Part shown: one piece after another, positions 34,437 through 44,218 of the stretch
Position numbering within the stretch: the first letter of the stretch is position 1
How the letters are laid out: each line of letters begins with the position of its first letter
Translations under genes and position numbers: made by a program
Assembly: GCF_000526215.1 (NCBI RefSeq)
Contig: NZ_JAFQ01000003.1
Location: 163,255-227,254 of the forward strand
DNA from: Nocardia sp. BMG51109
Lineage (GTDB): Bacteria; Actinomycetota; Actinomycetes; Mycobacteriales; Mycobacteriaceae
Direction: 5' to 3'
DNA: 64,000 nt
The notes under the pieces: generated by a model
Database searches by the model: none
What the model was told of the DNA's origin: nothing
Seen by the model: only the letters and a program-made list of their open reading frames with translations

Positions 34437-35141
34437 TTACCGATATTCGGGGTTCTCGAAATCGAACCGTGCGCCGGCGTCCCATTCCGTCCGCTGATTG
34501 CCGTGCGCGGGAATGCCGCCGTTGTCCTTCAGCAGCCGCGCCAGATGCAGCAGGTTCCAGGTCATGAATGTCGTGTTGCGGTTGGTGAAGTCGTTGTCGG
34601 GCCCGCCGGAACCCGGGTCCAGATACGACGGCCCCGGCCCCGCCTCGCCGATCCATCCCGCATCGGCCTGCGGCGGAATGGTGTATCCGAGGTGTTGCAG
34701 GCTGTAGAGGAGATTCATCGCGCAGTGCTTGACGCCGTCCTCGTTCCCGGTGAGCAGGCAACCGCCGACGCGGCCGTAATAGGCGTACTGGCCCCGGTCG
34801 TTGAGGATTCCGGAGCTCGCGTACAGCCGTTCCACGACCTTCTTCATGACGGAACTGTTGTCGCCCAGCCAGATCGGGCCCGCCAGCACGAGGATGTCGG
34901 CGGCCATCACCTGCTCCTGCAATGCGGGCCACTCGTCGGCCGGCCAGCCGTGCTCGGTCATGTCCGGCCACACTCCCGGGGCGATGTCGTGATCGACCGC
35001 GCGGACGTGCGAGACCTCGATTCCGTTCTTGCGCATGATGTTCGCGCTGACCTCGATCAGTCCGCCGGTATTGCTCGTCTCCGGGGACCGTTTCAGGGTG
35101 CAGTTGATGAACAGGGCTCGCAGGTCGTCGAATTCGGTCAT
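34437..35141 (-). CDS. NADPH-dependent FMN reductase / flavodoxin-like protein
   Basis: 234 residues from ATG 35141, overlapping the upstream membrane-protein stop by 4 bp. The flavodoxin-like fold is shown by ALFINCTLKRSPETSNTGGL (phosphate-binding loop), ILVLAGPIWLGDNSSVMKKV and YAYYGRVGGCLLTGNEDGVK. Last of a three-gene operon with a membrane protein and a molybdopterin oxidoreductase, suggesting flavin-linked electron transfer to or from that membrane complex. Confidence 0.87.
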   Translation of the reverse strand: MTEFDDLRALFINCTLKRSPETSNTGGLIEVSANIMRKNGIEVSHVRAVDHDIAPGVWPDMTEHGWPADEWPALQEQVMAADILVLAGPIWLGDNSSVMKKVVERLYASSGILNDRGQYAYYGRVGGCLLTGNEDGVKHCAMNLLYSLQHLGYTIPPQADAGWIGEAGPGPSYLDPGSGGPDNDFTNRNTTFMTWNLLHLARLLKDNGGIPAHGNQRTEWDAGARFDFENPEYR

Positions 35142-35577
35142 GGTTGTGCGCTCCTCTCGGTGGTGGCGTGCGGTGCCGGTGGGCGGCGCATCCGCCGCCG
35201 GGCGATATCGATGCCGACCACCACCCAGACCACGGCGATCGCGATGAGCAGTCCGGTGTGATAGTCGCGATCGAGGATGGTCGGATTCCCCGGCACCGCA
35301 CCGGATCGCTGAACGACCGGGACGGCGACCACCACCAGGGTGGCGGTACACAGCCCGCCCCACGCGATCGATGCCCACCAGCTCGCCGGGAACAACCGGC
35401 GGGCGAGCAGGGCGACGACCGCGCACAGGGGCGCGACGATCGCGTCGTGGATCAGGATGCCGCCGACGAACCAGCGGGCGGTGGACATCAGGCTCGTGGA
35501 ATCCTGCTCCAGCACCAGATCGATGCCGTACCAGGCGAGCCAGATGCCGCCGAGCCCGAGCAGCACTCGTATCGCGG

Positions 35578-35581
<4 letters not shown>
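35138..35581 (-). CDS. four-helix membrane protein of unknown function
   Basis: 147 residues from ATG 35581 (ATGA overlap with the molybdoenzyme stop). Hydrophobic helices near 4-20, 38-60, 68-90 and 112-126 (VLLGLGGIWLAWYGIDLVL, AIVAPLCAVVALLA, SIAWGGLCTATLVVVAVPVV, LLIAIAVVWVVVGIDIA), with a basic cytosolic tail. No heme or quinone ligands are obvious. Operon position suggests an accessory membrane partner of the oxidoreductase. Confidence 0.8.
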
Positions 35582-36780
<1,199 letters not shown>

Positions 36781-37048
36781 GCACTGGACGCTACGTTCGC
36801 CGAACCGGGGAAATCACGCATAAAGCCGTGAACAAATTGTGACGGCCCGAGCGGGGGAGCCTCGGATCCTCTTGAACGCCCGGTCATTTGATGGATCCCG
36901 ACGACGTCACAGTTTCGTCACCCAGCGGCCGCCCGGCGCGGCGTAACGCGGTCTCCGCTCGCGATCACTGTGCCCGGAAGCCGGTCCGGCGAGCCGCCGG
37001 GGACCGGTGGTGTGCGGCGGTGCCGCGCCTGGGATGACGGAGAGTGGG
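36781..37048. promoter_or_regulatory. divergent promoter region
   Basis: About 270 bp separating the molybdoenzyme operon (minus) and the NDH-2-like operon (plus), both redox units. ATG 37034 is an in-frame alternative start for the plus-strand gene, but ATG 37049 has ACGGAGAG 6 nt upstream. No confident operator was seen. Confidence 0.35.
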
Positions 37049-38770
37049 ATGGAACGAACACGGACGATGCTGCCGCAGCGCCTGTCGGCAGGCATTGTGG
37101 CCGCGGTACCCGCCGCGGCCGCGGTGCGAGTGCTCGCGACGGTGCCGGGCGGGGGAGCCGAGGCGCCGCCGTGGGGAGCGTGGATCGGGCATGCGGTGCT
37201 CTTCGGCGCGGTGCTCGGCCTGCTGGCCGGCGGGCGGAAACACAGCGCCGGATCCGCCATGGCGGTCGGCCTGCTGCTCGGCCTGGCCGACTGGCTGTTC
37301 TGGCGGTTGACGCTGTCGGTGCTGGTATCGGGACGAGTGCCGAAATGGACGCTGCCCGAGGCGGTCTCGGCCTTCGACGATCTCGTGCCGGTCGCGCTGC
37401 TCGGCGCCGTCGCGGGCCCGCTGATGTACGGGCTGACCGGGCTGTGGCGTCGCCGGGCCGCGCAGACCGCTCCGCGCGCACCGCATATCGTGGTGGTCGG
37501 CGGCGGATTCGGGGGAGTGGGCGCGGCGCGCCGGCTGGAGACGCTGGTGGCGCGCGGACTGCGGGCCGAGGTCACGGTGATCAGCGAGTCGAACTTCCTG
37601 CTGTTCACGCCGCTGCTGGTCGGGGTGGCCTCGAGCACGCTGGAGCCGCGGCACATCACCGCACCGGTGCGCACGGCGCTGCGGTACGCCTCGTTCCTGC
37701 ACGGCCGGGTGGAGTCGGTCGATCCCGCTCGGCGGGAGCTGGTCGTGGCCGCCGGGAGCCGGGACCGGCAGCGGGTGCCCTACGACGAACTGATCGTGGC
37801 GGTCGGCGCCGTGCCGCGTTTCTTCGATCTGCCGGGTCTGGCGGAACACGCGTTCGCGATGAAATCCATCGACGACGCGAACCGGCTGCGCAACCATGTG
37901 CTGGCCGCGCTGGAGCAGGCCGATCTGGAAACCGATGCGGCCGAACAGGTCCGGCTGCTGACCTTCGTGGTCGCCGGTGGCGGATTCGCCGGGACCGAAC
38001 TGATCGCGGAACTGTACGACCTTGTTCACGGTGTCCTGCACTACTATCCGCGCCTGCACGACGCCGAGCCGCGCTTCGTCCTGGTGCACTCCGGCGACCG
38101 GCTGCTGCCCGAACTGCCCGCGGACCTGGGTGACTACGCGCTGCGCACGCTGGGCGGGCGAGGCATCGAATTCCGGCTGGGGACACGGGTTGTCGGGGCC
38201 GGTCCCGGATCCGTGCGGTTCTCCGACGAGGCGGAGATCGAGACGCACACCTTCGCCTGGACCGCGGGCAACTGGCCGAACCCGCTGGTCGAACGCATCG
38301 GGCAGCCGGGCGCCGCGGGTCCGTTGCAGGTCGACGAGTGCCTGCGGGTGACCGGTGTGGATGGGGTGTGGGCCCTCGGGGACTGCGCCAGGATTCCGGA
38401 CCCGAAGAACCCCGGAAGCTACTACCCGCCCACCGCGCAGCACGCCATTCGGGAGGGTAAGGCGGTGGCGGACAATGTCGCCGCGGTCCTCGGCGGGCGG
38501 TCACCGGCGCCGTTCCGATTCGGGGCGCTGGGCGTGCTGGTGTCCCTCGGGCACCGGACGGCGGCCGGGCAGGTATTCGGCCGCAGGGTGTCCGGCCTGA
38601 TCGGGTGGATGCTGTGGCGCGCAGTGTATCTCGGCAAATTGCCCGGGGCGGAGAAGCGCCTGCGGGTGGCCGCCGACTGGCTGCTGGATCTGGTCTTCTC
38701 CCGCGACATCGCGCTCACCTCGACCGCGATCATCACCACCACGGCATCGGACAAGGATCGACATGTATGA
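37049..38770 (+). CDS. NDH-2-like FAD/NAD oxidoreductase with an N-terminal membrane domain
   Basis: 573 residues from ATG 37049. Residues ~10-130 contain about four membrane helices (GIVAAVPAAAAVRVLATV, IGHAVLFGAVLGLLAG, MAVGLLLGLADWLFWRL, VALLGAVAGPLMYGLTGLW). The NDH-2 core then begins HIVVVGGGFGGVGAARRLET, with the second dinucleotide fold TFVVAGGGFAGTELIAEL, WALGDCARIPD and a C-terminal amphipathic segment (IGWMLWRAVYLGKLPG). NDH-2 is normally a monotopic protein without such a domain, so this fusion may anchor it beside another complex. It overlaps the next gene by 8 bp. Confidence 0.88.
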   Translation: MERTRTMLPQRLSAGIVAAVPAAAAVRVLATVPGGGAEAPPWGAWIGHAVLFGAVLGLLAGGRKHSAGSAMAVGLLLGLADWLFWRLTLSVLVSGRVPKWTLPEAVSAFDDLVPVALLGAVAGPLMYGLTGLWRRRAAQTAPRAPHIVVVGGGFGGVGAARRLETLVARGLRAEVTVISESNFLLFTPLLVGVASSTLEPRHITAPVRTALRYASFLHGRVESVDPARRELVVAAGSRDRQRVPYDELIVAVGAVPRFFDLPGLAEHAFAMKSIDDANRLRNHVLAALEQADLETDAAEQVRLLTFVVAGGGFAGTELIAELYDLVHGVLHYYPRLHDAEPRFVLVHSGDRLLPELPADLGDYALRTLGGRGIEFRLGTRVVGAGPGSVRFSDEAEIETHTFAWTAGNWPNPLVERIGQPGAAGPLQVDECLRVTGVDGVWALGDCARIPDPKNPGSYYPPTAQHAIREGKAVADNVAAVLGGRSPAPFRFGALGVLVSLGHRTAAGQVFGRRVSGLIGWMLWRAVYLGKLPGAEKRLRVAADWLLDLVFSRDIALTSTAIITTTASDKDRHV

Positions 38771-40223
38771 CACACTTCCGGCCACCGGCAGCGCGGAACA
38801 CTCGAATACGGTGGGCGACAAGCCGTTACCGTTGACGCGGGGCGCGTCGATCGGTGCGGTCGCGGGGCTGGCCGGCGGTGTCGCCTTCGGCGCGATCATG
38901 GTGCTGATCGGATTCCTCCCGACGGTGGCCGCGATCGTGCGCGCCGACAGCCCGGTGGTGGGTGCCCTCGTGCACCTGGTCATCGCGGCGATCCTCGGAG
39001 CCGGATTCGGCATGGCGGCCGTGCGCCAGGCGACCGGCACCGGCGACCTGCTGTTCTGGGGCCTGCTCTACGGGGTGGCGTGGTGGTTCGCCGGGCCGCT
39101 GACGCTGTTGCCGGTGCTGTCCGGTGATCCGGTGCGCTGGACCGTTGCCGACGCCCGGGACCTGTTCCCCAGCCTGGTCGGCCACCTGCTCTACGGTGCG
39201 GTGGCTGCGGCCGTGATCACGTTGTCCACCAAGAGGTTTCATGGCCGCCGGGATACGGATATCCGGACGGCGGCCGTCGCGACGGCGGCCGGGGTCGTGT
39301 CCGGAGTGCTGCTGTCGATGGTGTTGCGGCCCATGCAGGGCGGCGGCTACGCGCTGGTGCTCGCCGGATCGTTCATCGGCGCGGGGTACGGGCTGCTGTT
39401 CGGGTCCCGGCGCGACGGTACCGGCCCGGCGCTGATCCGGGGCACCGTGTACGGATTCCTGTGGTGGCTGGTGGCCGGGCTGACCCTGTCGTCGCTGCTC
39501 GCCGGTGACGGGCTGGACTGGACCGGGCAGACGGCGCACGACGCCGTATCGGCACTGCCGGCCTACCTGATCACGGGGGCGGGGACGGCCGGCCTCTTCG
39601 CGGTGTTCGACGGTTTCACCCGGGCGCTGCTGTCGGATGATGTCCGGGACCGGCGGGCGGACCGCCTGATCGCGGGCCGGGCGATGTCCGTGCTGTACGG
39701 CGTCGTCGCCGGTCTGGCCGGCGGCGTGGTGTTCACCGGGGTCATGATCGCGGTCGGGTTCCTGCCGACGGTGGCGGCGCTCGTGGCCTCCGAATCGGTG
39801 GTCGTCGGAGCCGTTGCGCACCTGCTGATCTCGATGACGATCGGCGTCACCTACGCGATCTTCTTCCGCGGCAGGAGCTTCGACGCCGCCTCGGGAATCG
39901 GCTGGGGCGTGTCCTACGGGCTGCTGTGGTGGGCGCTCGGCAATCTCTTCCTGCTGCCGCTGCTGCTGGGAGAGGTGCCGCAGTGGTCCGCCGAGACGCT
40001 GGCCGCCGCGTTCCCCTCCCTGGTCGGACACCTGGCATACGGGGCCGTGCTCGGCCTGGTGTATCAGCGGCTGGAGGAGCGGCTCGCGCCGTTGCACCCG
40101 GCCCGCAGCCCGGCGGTCTCGGCGCGGGTACTCGCTCGGGAGGCCCAGATCCGAACGGCCGCACCGGCTTTGTGGAGCCTGACGGTGTTCATCGCCGCCC
40201 TGGTCCCGGTTCTCGTCCTGTGA
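38763..40223 (+). CDS. membrane protein built of three homologous repeats
   Basis: 486 residues. Three ~145-residue units are visible. Unit 1 has GLAGGVAFGAIMVLIGFLPT and FPSLVGHLLYGAV. Unit 2 (about 165-275) is more diverged, with YGFLWWLVAGLTL. Unit 3 has GLAGGVVFTGVMIAVGFLPT and FPSLVGHLAYGAVLG. Each unit carries about four helices with YGxxWW and a Gly-rich first helix. Cotranscribed and overlapping with the membrane-fused NDH-2-like gene, so a redox-linked membrane partner is plausible. No transporter family was recognised. Confidence 0.82.
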   Translation: MYDTLPATGSAEHSNTVGDKPLPLTRGASIGAVAGLAGGVAFGAIMVLIGFLPTVAAIVRADSPVVGALVHLVIAAILGAGFGMAAVRQATGTGDLLFWGLLYGVAWWFAGPLTLLPVLSGDPVRWTVADARDLFPSLVGHLLYGAVAAAVITLSTKRFHGRRDTDIRTAAVATAAGVVSGVLLSMVLRPMQGGGYALVLAGSFIGAGYGLLFGSRRDGTGPALIRGTVYGFLWWLVAGLTLSSLLAGDGLDWTGQTAHDAVSALPAYLITGAGTAGLFAVFDGFTRALLSDDVRDRRADRLIAGRAMSVLYGVVAGLAGGVVFTGVMIAVGFLPTVAALVASESVVVGAVAHLLISMTIGVTYAIFFRGRSFDAASGIGWGVSYGLLWWALGNLFLLPLLLGEVPQWSAETLAAAFPSLVGHLAYGAVLGLVYQRLEERLAPLHPARSPAVSARVLAREAQIRTAAPALWSLTVFIAALVPVLVL

Positions 40224-40309
40224 GCGACGCGGCCCGCCCGGTGCCGTGGCGACCGTGGCCGGGCGCCGGTCGATGACGCCGCGCCACGGTTTCCAGACCG
40301 ATGCTGTGG

Positions 40310-40696
40310 TCAGGTGTCGGCGGGTACGCGCCAGCCGTGTTCGCTGAACGACGCGGCTCCGCCCGCCAGGAATGCCGAGATACCGACAGCGGGGTATTCG
40401 ATCAGGTCGACGTCGGCCAGCCGGTTGATGTCGAACCAGCGGACGCCCCAGCACTTCTCGGGCTCACGGTTGGCCGGTTCGCCCGTCCATCGGCTGGTGT
40501 GGAGGAAGATGCCGAGCCGAGGTTCGGGTCCGGACCCGGCGACGTGGGTGACGTGGACGACGCGGAGGTCGGTCGGGTCGATGACGACGCCGACCTCTTC
40601 GAAGGCTTCCCGTGCCGCGGCGGCGGTGACCGGTTCGCCGGCGGCGGGCATCGCGGAGACGGCGTTGTGGAACGTCACAACGAAGCTTCTCACCAT
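40310..40696 (-). pseudogene. Nudix hydrolase remnant with a damaged Nudix box
   Basis: Open for 128 codons. The C-terminal part is typical of small Nudix hydrolases (LRVVHVTHVAGSGPEPRLGI, SRWTGEPANREPEKCWGVRW). The Nudix box keeps AREAFEEVGV, but its first half, normally PGGHxEPGE, reads MPAAGEP, too short to supply the conserved G-X5-E. The ~25 residues expected before it are absent: the frame starts 15 residues ahead of the box. A deletion in the N-terminus probably inactivated it. The catalytic REXXEE portion remains, so residual function cannot be excluded. Confidence 0.6.
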
Positions 40697-40762
40697 TGGG
40701 ACGCCTCACCGTGAGGGCGCTGCCCCCTACCGCCGGGCGGGCTGCCCTGGTTTCGTAACCGA

Positions 40763-42550
40763 ATGTCTTCACAGCACAGTAACGACACCGTGCCCCGTCG
40801 CAGCCTGCTGGCGGTCGGCGGCGGGCTCGCCGTGGCCGCCGCCCTGACGGGGGCCGGGCGCGCGGGCGCCGCGCCGTCGCCGGATGCCGACGTGATCGTG
40901 GTCGGGTCGGGACTGGCCGGGTTGGTCGCCACCGCGGAGCTGGCCGCGGCCGGGCGGCGGGTGCTGCTGTTGGACCAGGAACCCGAAGCCGGTTTCGGCG
41001 GCCAGGCGTTCTGGTCGCTGGGCGGGCTGTTCTTCATCGATTCCCTCGAGCAGCGCGCCGCCGGGGTACGGGACTCGCTGGAGCTGGCGTGGCGCGACTG
41101 GTTCACCACCGCCGGCTTCGATCGCGGGCCCGACGATCCGCTCGGTGAGGACTACTGGGGAAAACGGTGGGCCGAGGCGTATCTGCATTTCGCGGCCGGG
41201 GAGAAACAGGCGTGGCTGGCCGGGCTCGGCATGCGGTGGGTGCCCGTCGTCGGCTGGGCCGAACGCGCCGGCCAGGGGGTCGACGGGCCCGGCAACACGG
41301 TGCCCCGCTTCCACCTCACCCTCGGCACCGGCCCCGGCGTCATGGAACCGTTCGAACGGCTCGTGCGCGACGCCGCGGCCCGCGGCCTGGTATCGCTGCG
41401 GTTCCGCCACCAGGTCGACGGCCTGGTCACCACCGGCGGCGCGGTCACCGGAGTCCGCGGCAGCCTGCTCGAACCCTCCGGCGCCGCGCGCGGCACACCC
41501 AGCTCCCGCACCGTGGTCGGCGAGTTCGAGCTGCGCGCGCCGATGGTGATCGTCACCTCCGGGGGCATCGGCGCCAACCACGACCTGGTGCGCCGCAACT
41601 GGCCCGCCCGTCTCGGCGCGCCACCGGCGCACATGATCACCGGTGTGCCGGCCCATGTCGACGGCCGCATGCTCGCCATCAGTGAGGCCGCCGGGGCGCG
41701 GCTGGTCAACCGCGACCGCATGTGGCACTACACCGAAGGCATCACCAATCACACCCCGATCTGGCCCGGCCACGGCATCCGCGTGCTCGCCGCTCCGTCC
41801 TCGATGTGGTTCGACGCCCGCGGACAGCGGTTCCCCGTACCGGGCATCCCCAGCTACGACACCCTCGGCACGCTCGAACTCATCCGGCGCTCGGGCTACG
41901 ACTACTCGTGGTTCGTGCTGAACCGCAAGATCATCGACAAGGAGTTCGTGCTGTCGGGCTCCGAGCAGAACCCCGAACTCACTCGTAAAGACCTTGTCGG
42001 CTACCTTGCCGCCCGCCTCGGCAACCCGACGCCGGCTCCGGTGAAAGCGTTCACCGACCGTGGTGCGGACTTCGTGGTCGCCAATGACCTGTCCGGCCTG
42101 GTCGCGGGCATGAACCGGCTCACCGGCAGCGACCTCGTCAACGGCGACGACCTGGCCCGTCAGATCCACGAACGGGACCTGCAGGTCGACAACCCGACGA
42201 CCGATGACCAGCAGATCATCGGCATCCGGCGCTCCCTGGCCTACATCGGCGACAACATCGTCCGCACCGCCCCGCTGCACAGGATCCTCGACCCCGCCGC
42301 GGGGCCACTCATCGCGATCCGGATGAACATCCTCACCCGCAAGACCCTCGGCGGCCTGCAAACCGATCTGTCCGGCCGCGTCCTCGACGCCACCGGCACC
42401 CCCCTCCGCGGCCTGTACGCCGCGGGCGAAGTCGCCGGATTCGGCGGCGGCGGTGTGCACGGCTACCGCGCCCTGGAAGGAACCTTCCTCGGCGGCTGCC
42501 TGTTCACCGGCCGCCGGACCGGCCGCGCCGCCGCCCGCGAAAGCGCTTGA
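40763..42550 (+). CDS. Tat-type FAD-dependent dehydrogenase (KstD/fumarate-reductase family)
   Basis: 595 residues. The N-terminus NDTVPRRSLLAVGGGLAVAA is Tat-like (RR followed by a hydrophobic run to AGAA). FAD binding starts ADVIVVGSGLAGLVATAEL; LDQEPEAGFGGQAFWSLGGL and the C-terminal LYAAGEVAGFGGGGVHGYRA are characteristic of the FAD-binding-2 family related to 3-ketosteroid dehydrogenases. Similar to M. tuberculosis Rv0785 (from memory). Substrate unknown; an exported flavoprotein working with a quinone or ferredoxin partner is likely. Confidence 0.88.
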   Translation: MSSQHSNDTVPRRSLLAVGGGLAVAAALTGAGRAGAAPSPDADVIVVGSGLAGLVATAELAAAGRRVLLLDQEPEAGFGGQAFWSLGGLFFIDSLEQRAAGVRDSLELAWRDWFTTAGFDRGPDDPLGEDYWGKRWAEAYLHFAAGEKQAWLAGLGMRWVPVVGWAERAGQGVDGPGNTVPRFHLTLGTGPGVMEPFERLVRDAAARGLVSLRFRHQVDGLVTTGGAVTGVRGSLLEPSGAARGTPSSRTVVGEFELRAPMVIVTSGGIGANHDLVRRNWPARLGAPPAHMITGVPAHVDGRMLAISEAAGARLVNRDRMWHYTEGITNHTPIWPGHGIRVLAAPSSMWFDARGQRFPVPGIPSYDTLGTLELIRRSGYDYSWFVLNRKIIDKEFVLSGSEQNPELTRKDLVGYLAARLGNPTPAPVKAFTDRGADFVVANDLSGLVAGMNRLTGSDLVNGDDLARQIHERDLQVDNPTTDDQQIIGIRRSLAYIGDNIVRTAPLHRILDPAAGPLIAIRMNILTRKTLGGLQTDLSGRVLDATGTPLRGLYAAGEVAGFGGGGVHGYRALEGTFLGGCLFTGRRTGRAAARESA

Positions 42551-42578
42551 CCCTCACGTCACCTCGCCGCCGGGGTTG

Positions 42579-42602
42579 CCCCGCTGAGCTGTACCAGCGG
42601 GG
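42579..42602 (+). terminator. intrinsic terminator-like hairpin after the FAD dehydrogenase
   Basis: CCCCGCTG-AGCTGTAC-CAGCGGGG: perfect 8-bp GC-rich stem, 8-nt loop, 29 bp after the stop codon at 42550. No U-tract follows, common in actinobacteria. Confidence 0.6.
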
Positions 42603-42821
42603 TGACGGCCTGAGGGGCCTCTTCGACGAACTCCGAGTGCACACCACCGCGGCGGGTACCAGCACGCAGGCCCGTGGAGCGTGCTGATGTCGCGTGGCCA
42701 TGCCGGGCGCGAGGTCCGTGCCCGGGCCGGTGGTTCGCAGGCGGCCGACGACCTCGGACAAGGCGATCTACCGGGACCGAGAGCGAGGGGTGTGGGGAAT
42801 ACCGGCGGCCGGTCGCCGGGT

Positions 42822-42843
42822 TACGACTCCTGGACGAGTCGTA
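42822..42843. promoter_or_regulatory. palindromic operator upstream of the cysteine desulfurase
   Basis: TACGACTC-CTGGAC-GAGTCGTA: perfect 8-bp arms, 6-bp spacer, ending 70 bp before the start at 42914. The right arm's TCGTAGA is repeated directly at 42850-42856. Well placed to regulate the cysteine desulfurase-mnmA unit. The regulator is unidentified. Confidence 0.6.
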
Positions 42844-42913
42844 GAAATTTCGTAGAGTGCAGGGGGAGACCCCGAGGATGCCCAGGTCAACGGTGGGATA
42901 GGCTGTATTGGTC

Positions 42914-44218
42914 ATGAAGTCGGCTTTCCCGGGTCCGGTCGGTGCGGTGCCCCAGACGGTTTACCTCGACCATGCGGCCACGACACCCATGTTCCCGGCC
43001 GCGGTCGAGGCGATGACCGCTGCCCTGGGGTGCGCGGGTAATGCGTCGTCGCTGCACGGCTCCGGGCGCACGGCGCGGCGGTTGCTGGAGGAGGCGCGCG
43101 AGTCCATCGCCGCCGATCTGGGGGCGCGGCCCTCGGAGGTGATCTTCACCTCGGGCGGTACCGAGAGCAACAATCTCGGCGTCAAGGGGATCTACTGGGC
43201 GCGCCGCGACGCCGATCCGAAGCGCACCCGGATTCTGGTCGGCGCGGTCGAACACCACGCGGTGCTCGATGTCGTGGAGTGGCTGGAGCAGCACGAGGGC
43301 GCGCGGGTGACGCTGCTGGAGGCCGACGCGACGGGGACGATCTCGCCGCGCACGCTGCGCGCGGCCCTCGCCGAGCACGCCGACGAGACCGCGCTGGTCA
43401 CCGTCATGTGGGCCAACAACGAGGTCGGCACCATCGAGCCGATCGGCGAACTCGCCGCCGTGGCACAGGAATTCGACGTCCCGATGCACAGCGACGCGGT
43501 GCAGGCCGCGGCGCAGCTGCCCATCGACTTCGCCGCCGGCGGGCTGGCCGCCGCCAGCATCGCCGGGCACAAGGTGGGCGGGCCGCACGGGTCCGGCGTG
43601 CTGCTGCTGGGCCGCCAGGTGCCCTGCGTGCCGCTCGTGCACGGCGGTGGCCACGAGCGCGACCTGCGCTCGGGCACGTCGGATGTGCCGGCGGCGCAGG
43701 GCCTGGCGGCCGCGCTGCGCGAGACCGTGCGCGGATTGCCCACGCGCACGGCCGAATTGACCCGCCTGCGCGACCGCCTGATCGACGGCGTGCGCGCGGC
43801 GCTCCCGGCGGCCGTGCTGAACGGGGCGACGGGTGCGCGGCGCCTGCCCGGCAACGCCCACTTCACCTTCCCCGGCTGCGAGGGCGATTCGCTGCTGATG
43901 CTGCTGGACGCCGCCGGGGTCGAATGCTCCACCGGTTCGGCCTGCAACGCCGGTGTCGCGGCACCGAGCCATGTGCTGCTGGCCATGGGCGCCGAGCCTC
44001 GGCAGGCGCGCGGTTCGCTGCGATTCTCGTTGGGGCACACCACGACCGAAGACGACATAGCGAGGCTGCTGGAGGTGCTGCCGCCCGTGGTGGAGCGGGC
44101 CGAGGCGGCCGGGCTGGCGGGTGCCGGCGCTGCTCGTCGCAGGCCCGAAGGAGGCAGCGCGCGTAACCACGAAGGGACCGACGAGCAGCGCTATCCGAGA
44201 CAAGGAGGGACGCGATGA
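42914..44218 (+). CDS. iscS: cysteine desulfurase (IscS/NifS family)
   Basis: 434 residues from ATG 42914. The fold-type I PLP enzyme shows [42 protein letters not shown]-binding K220 in [10 protein letters not shown] and the persulfide-forming C344 in [11 protein letters not shown]. It supplies sulfur for tRNA thiolation by MnmA, with which it overlaps by 4 bp (ATGA). A C-terminal tail of ~33 residues (after about 401, ending RYPRQGGTR) is Arg/Gly-rich and beyond the family norm, probably created by reading to the overlapping start. Confidence 0.95.
   Translation: MKSAFPGPVGAVPQTVYLDHAATTPMFPAAVEAMTAALGCAGNASSLHGSGRTARRLLEEARESIAADLGARPSEVIFTSGGTESNNLGVKGIYWARRDADPKRTRILVGAVEHHAVLDVVEWLEQHEGARVTLLEADATGTISPRTLRAALAEHADETALVTVMWANNEVGTIEPIGELAAVAQEFDVPMHSDAVQAAAQLPIDFAAGGLAAASIAGHKVGGPHGSGVLLLGRQVPCVPLVHGGGHERDLRSGTSDVPAAQGLAAALRETVRGLPTRTAELTRLRDRLIDGVRAALPAAVLNGATGARRLPGNAHFTFPGCEGDSLLMLLDAAGVECSTGSACNAGVAAPSHVLLAMGAEPRQARGSLRFSLGHTTTEDDIARLLEVLPPVVERAEAAGLAGAGAARRRPEGGSARNHEGTDEQRYPRQGGTR

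Noticed and set aside
38826..40454. 542-codon minus-strand frame opposite the triplicated membrane protein
   Set aside because: Antisense shadow of repeated hydrophobic codons; no ribosome site and no homology.
40769..42460. 563-codon minus-strand frame opposite the FAD dehydrogenase
   Set aside because: Antisense shadow; the plus-strand protein has intact FAD motifs and a Tat signal.
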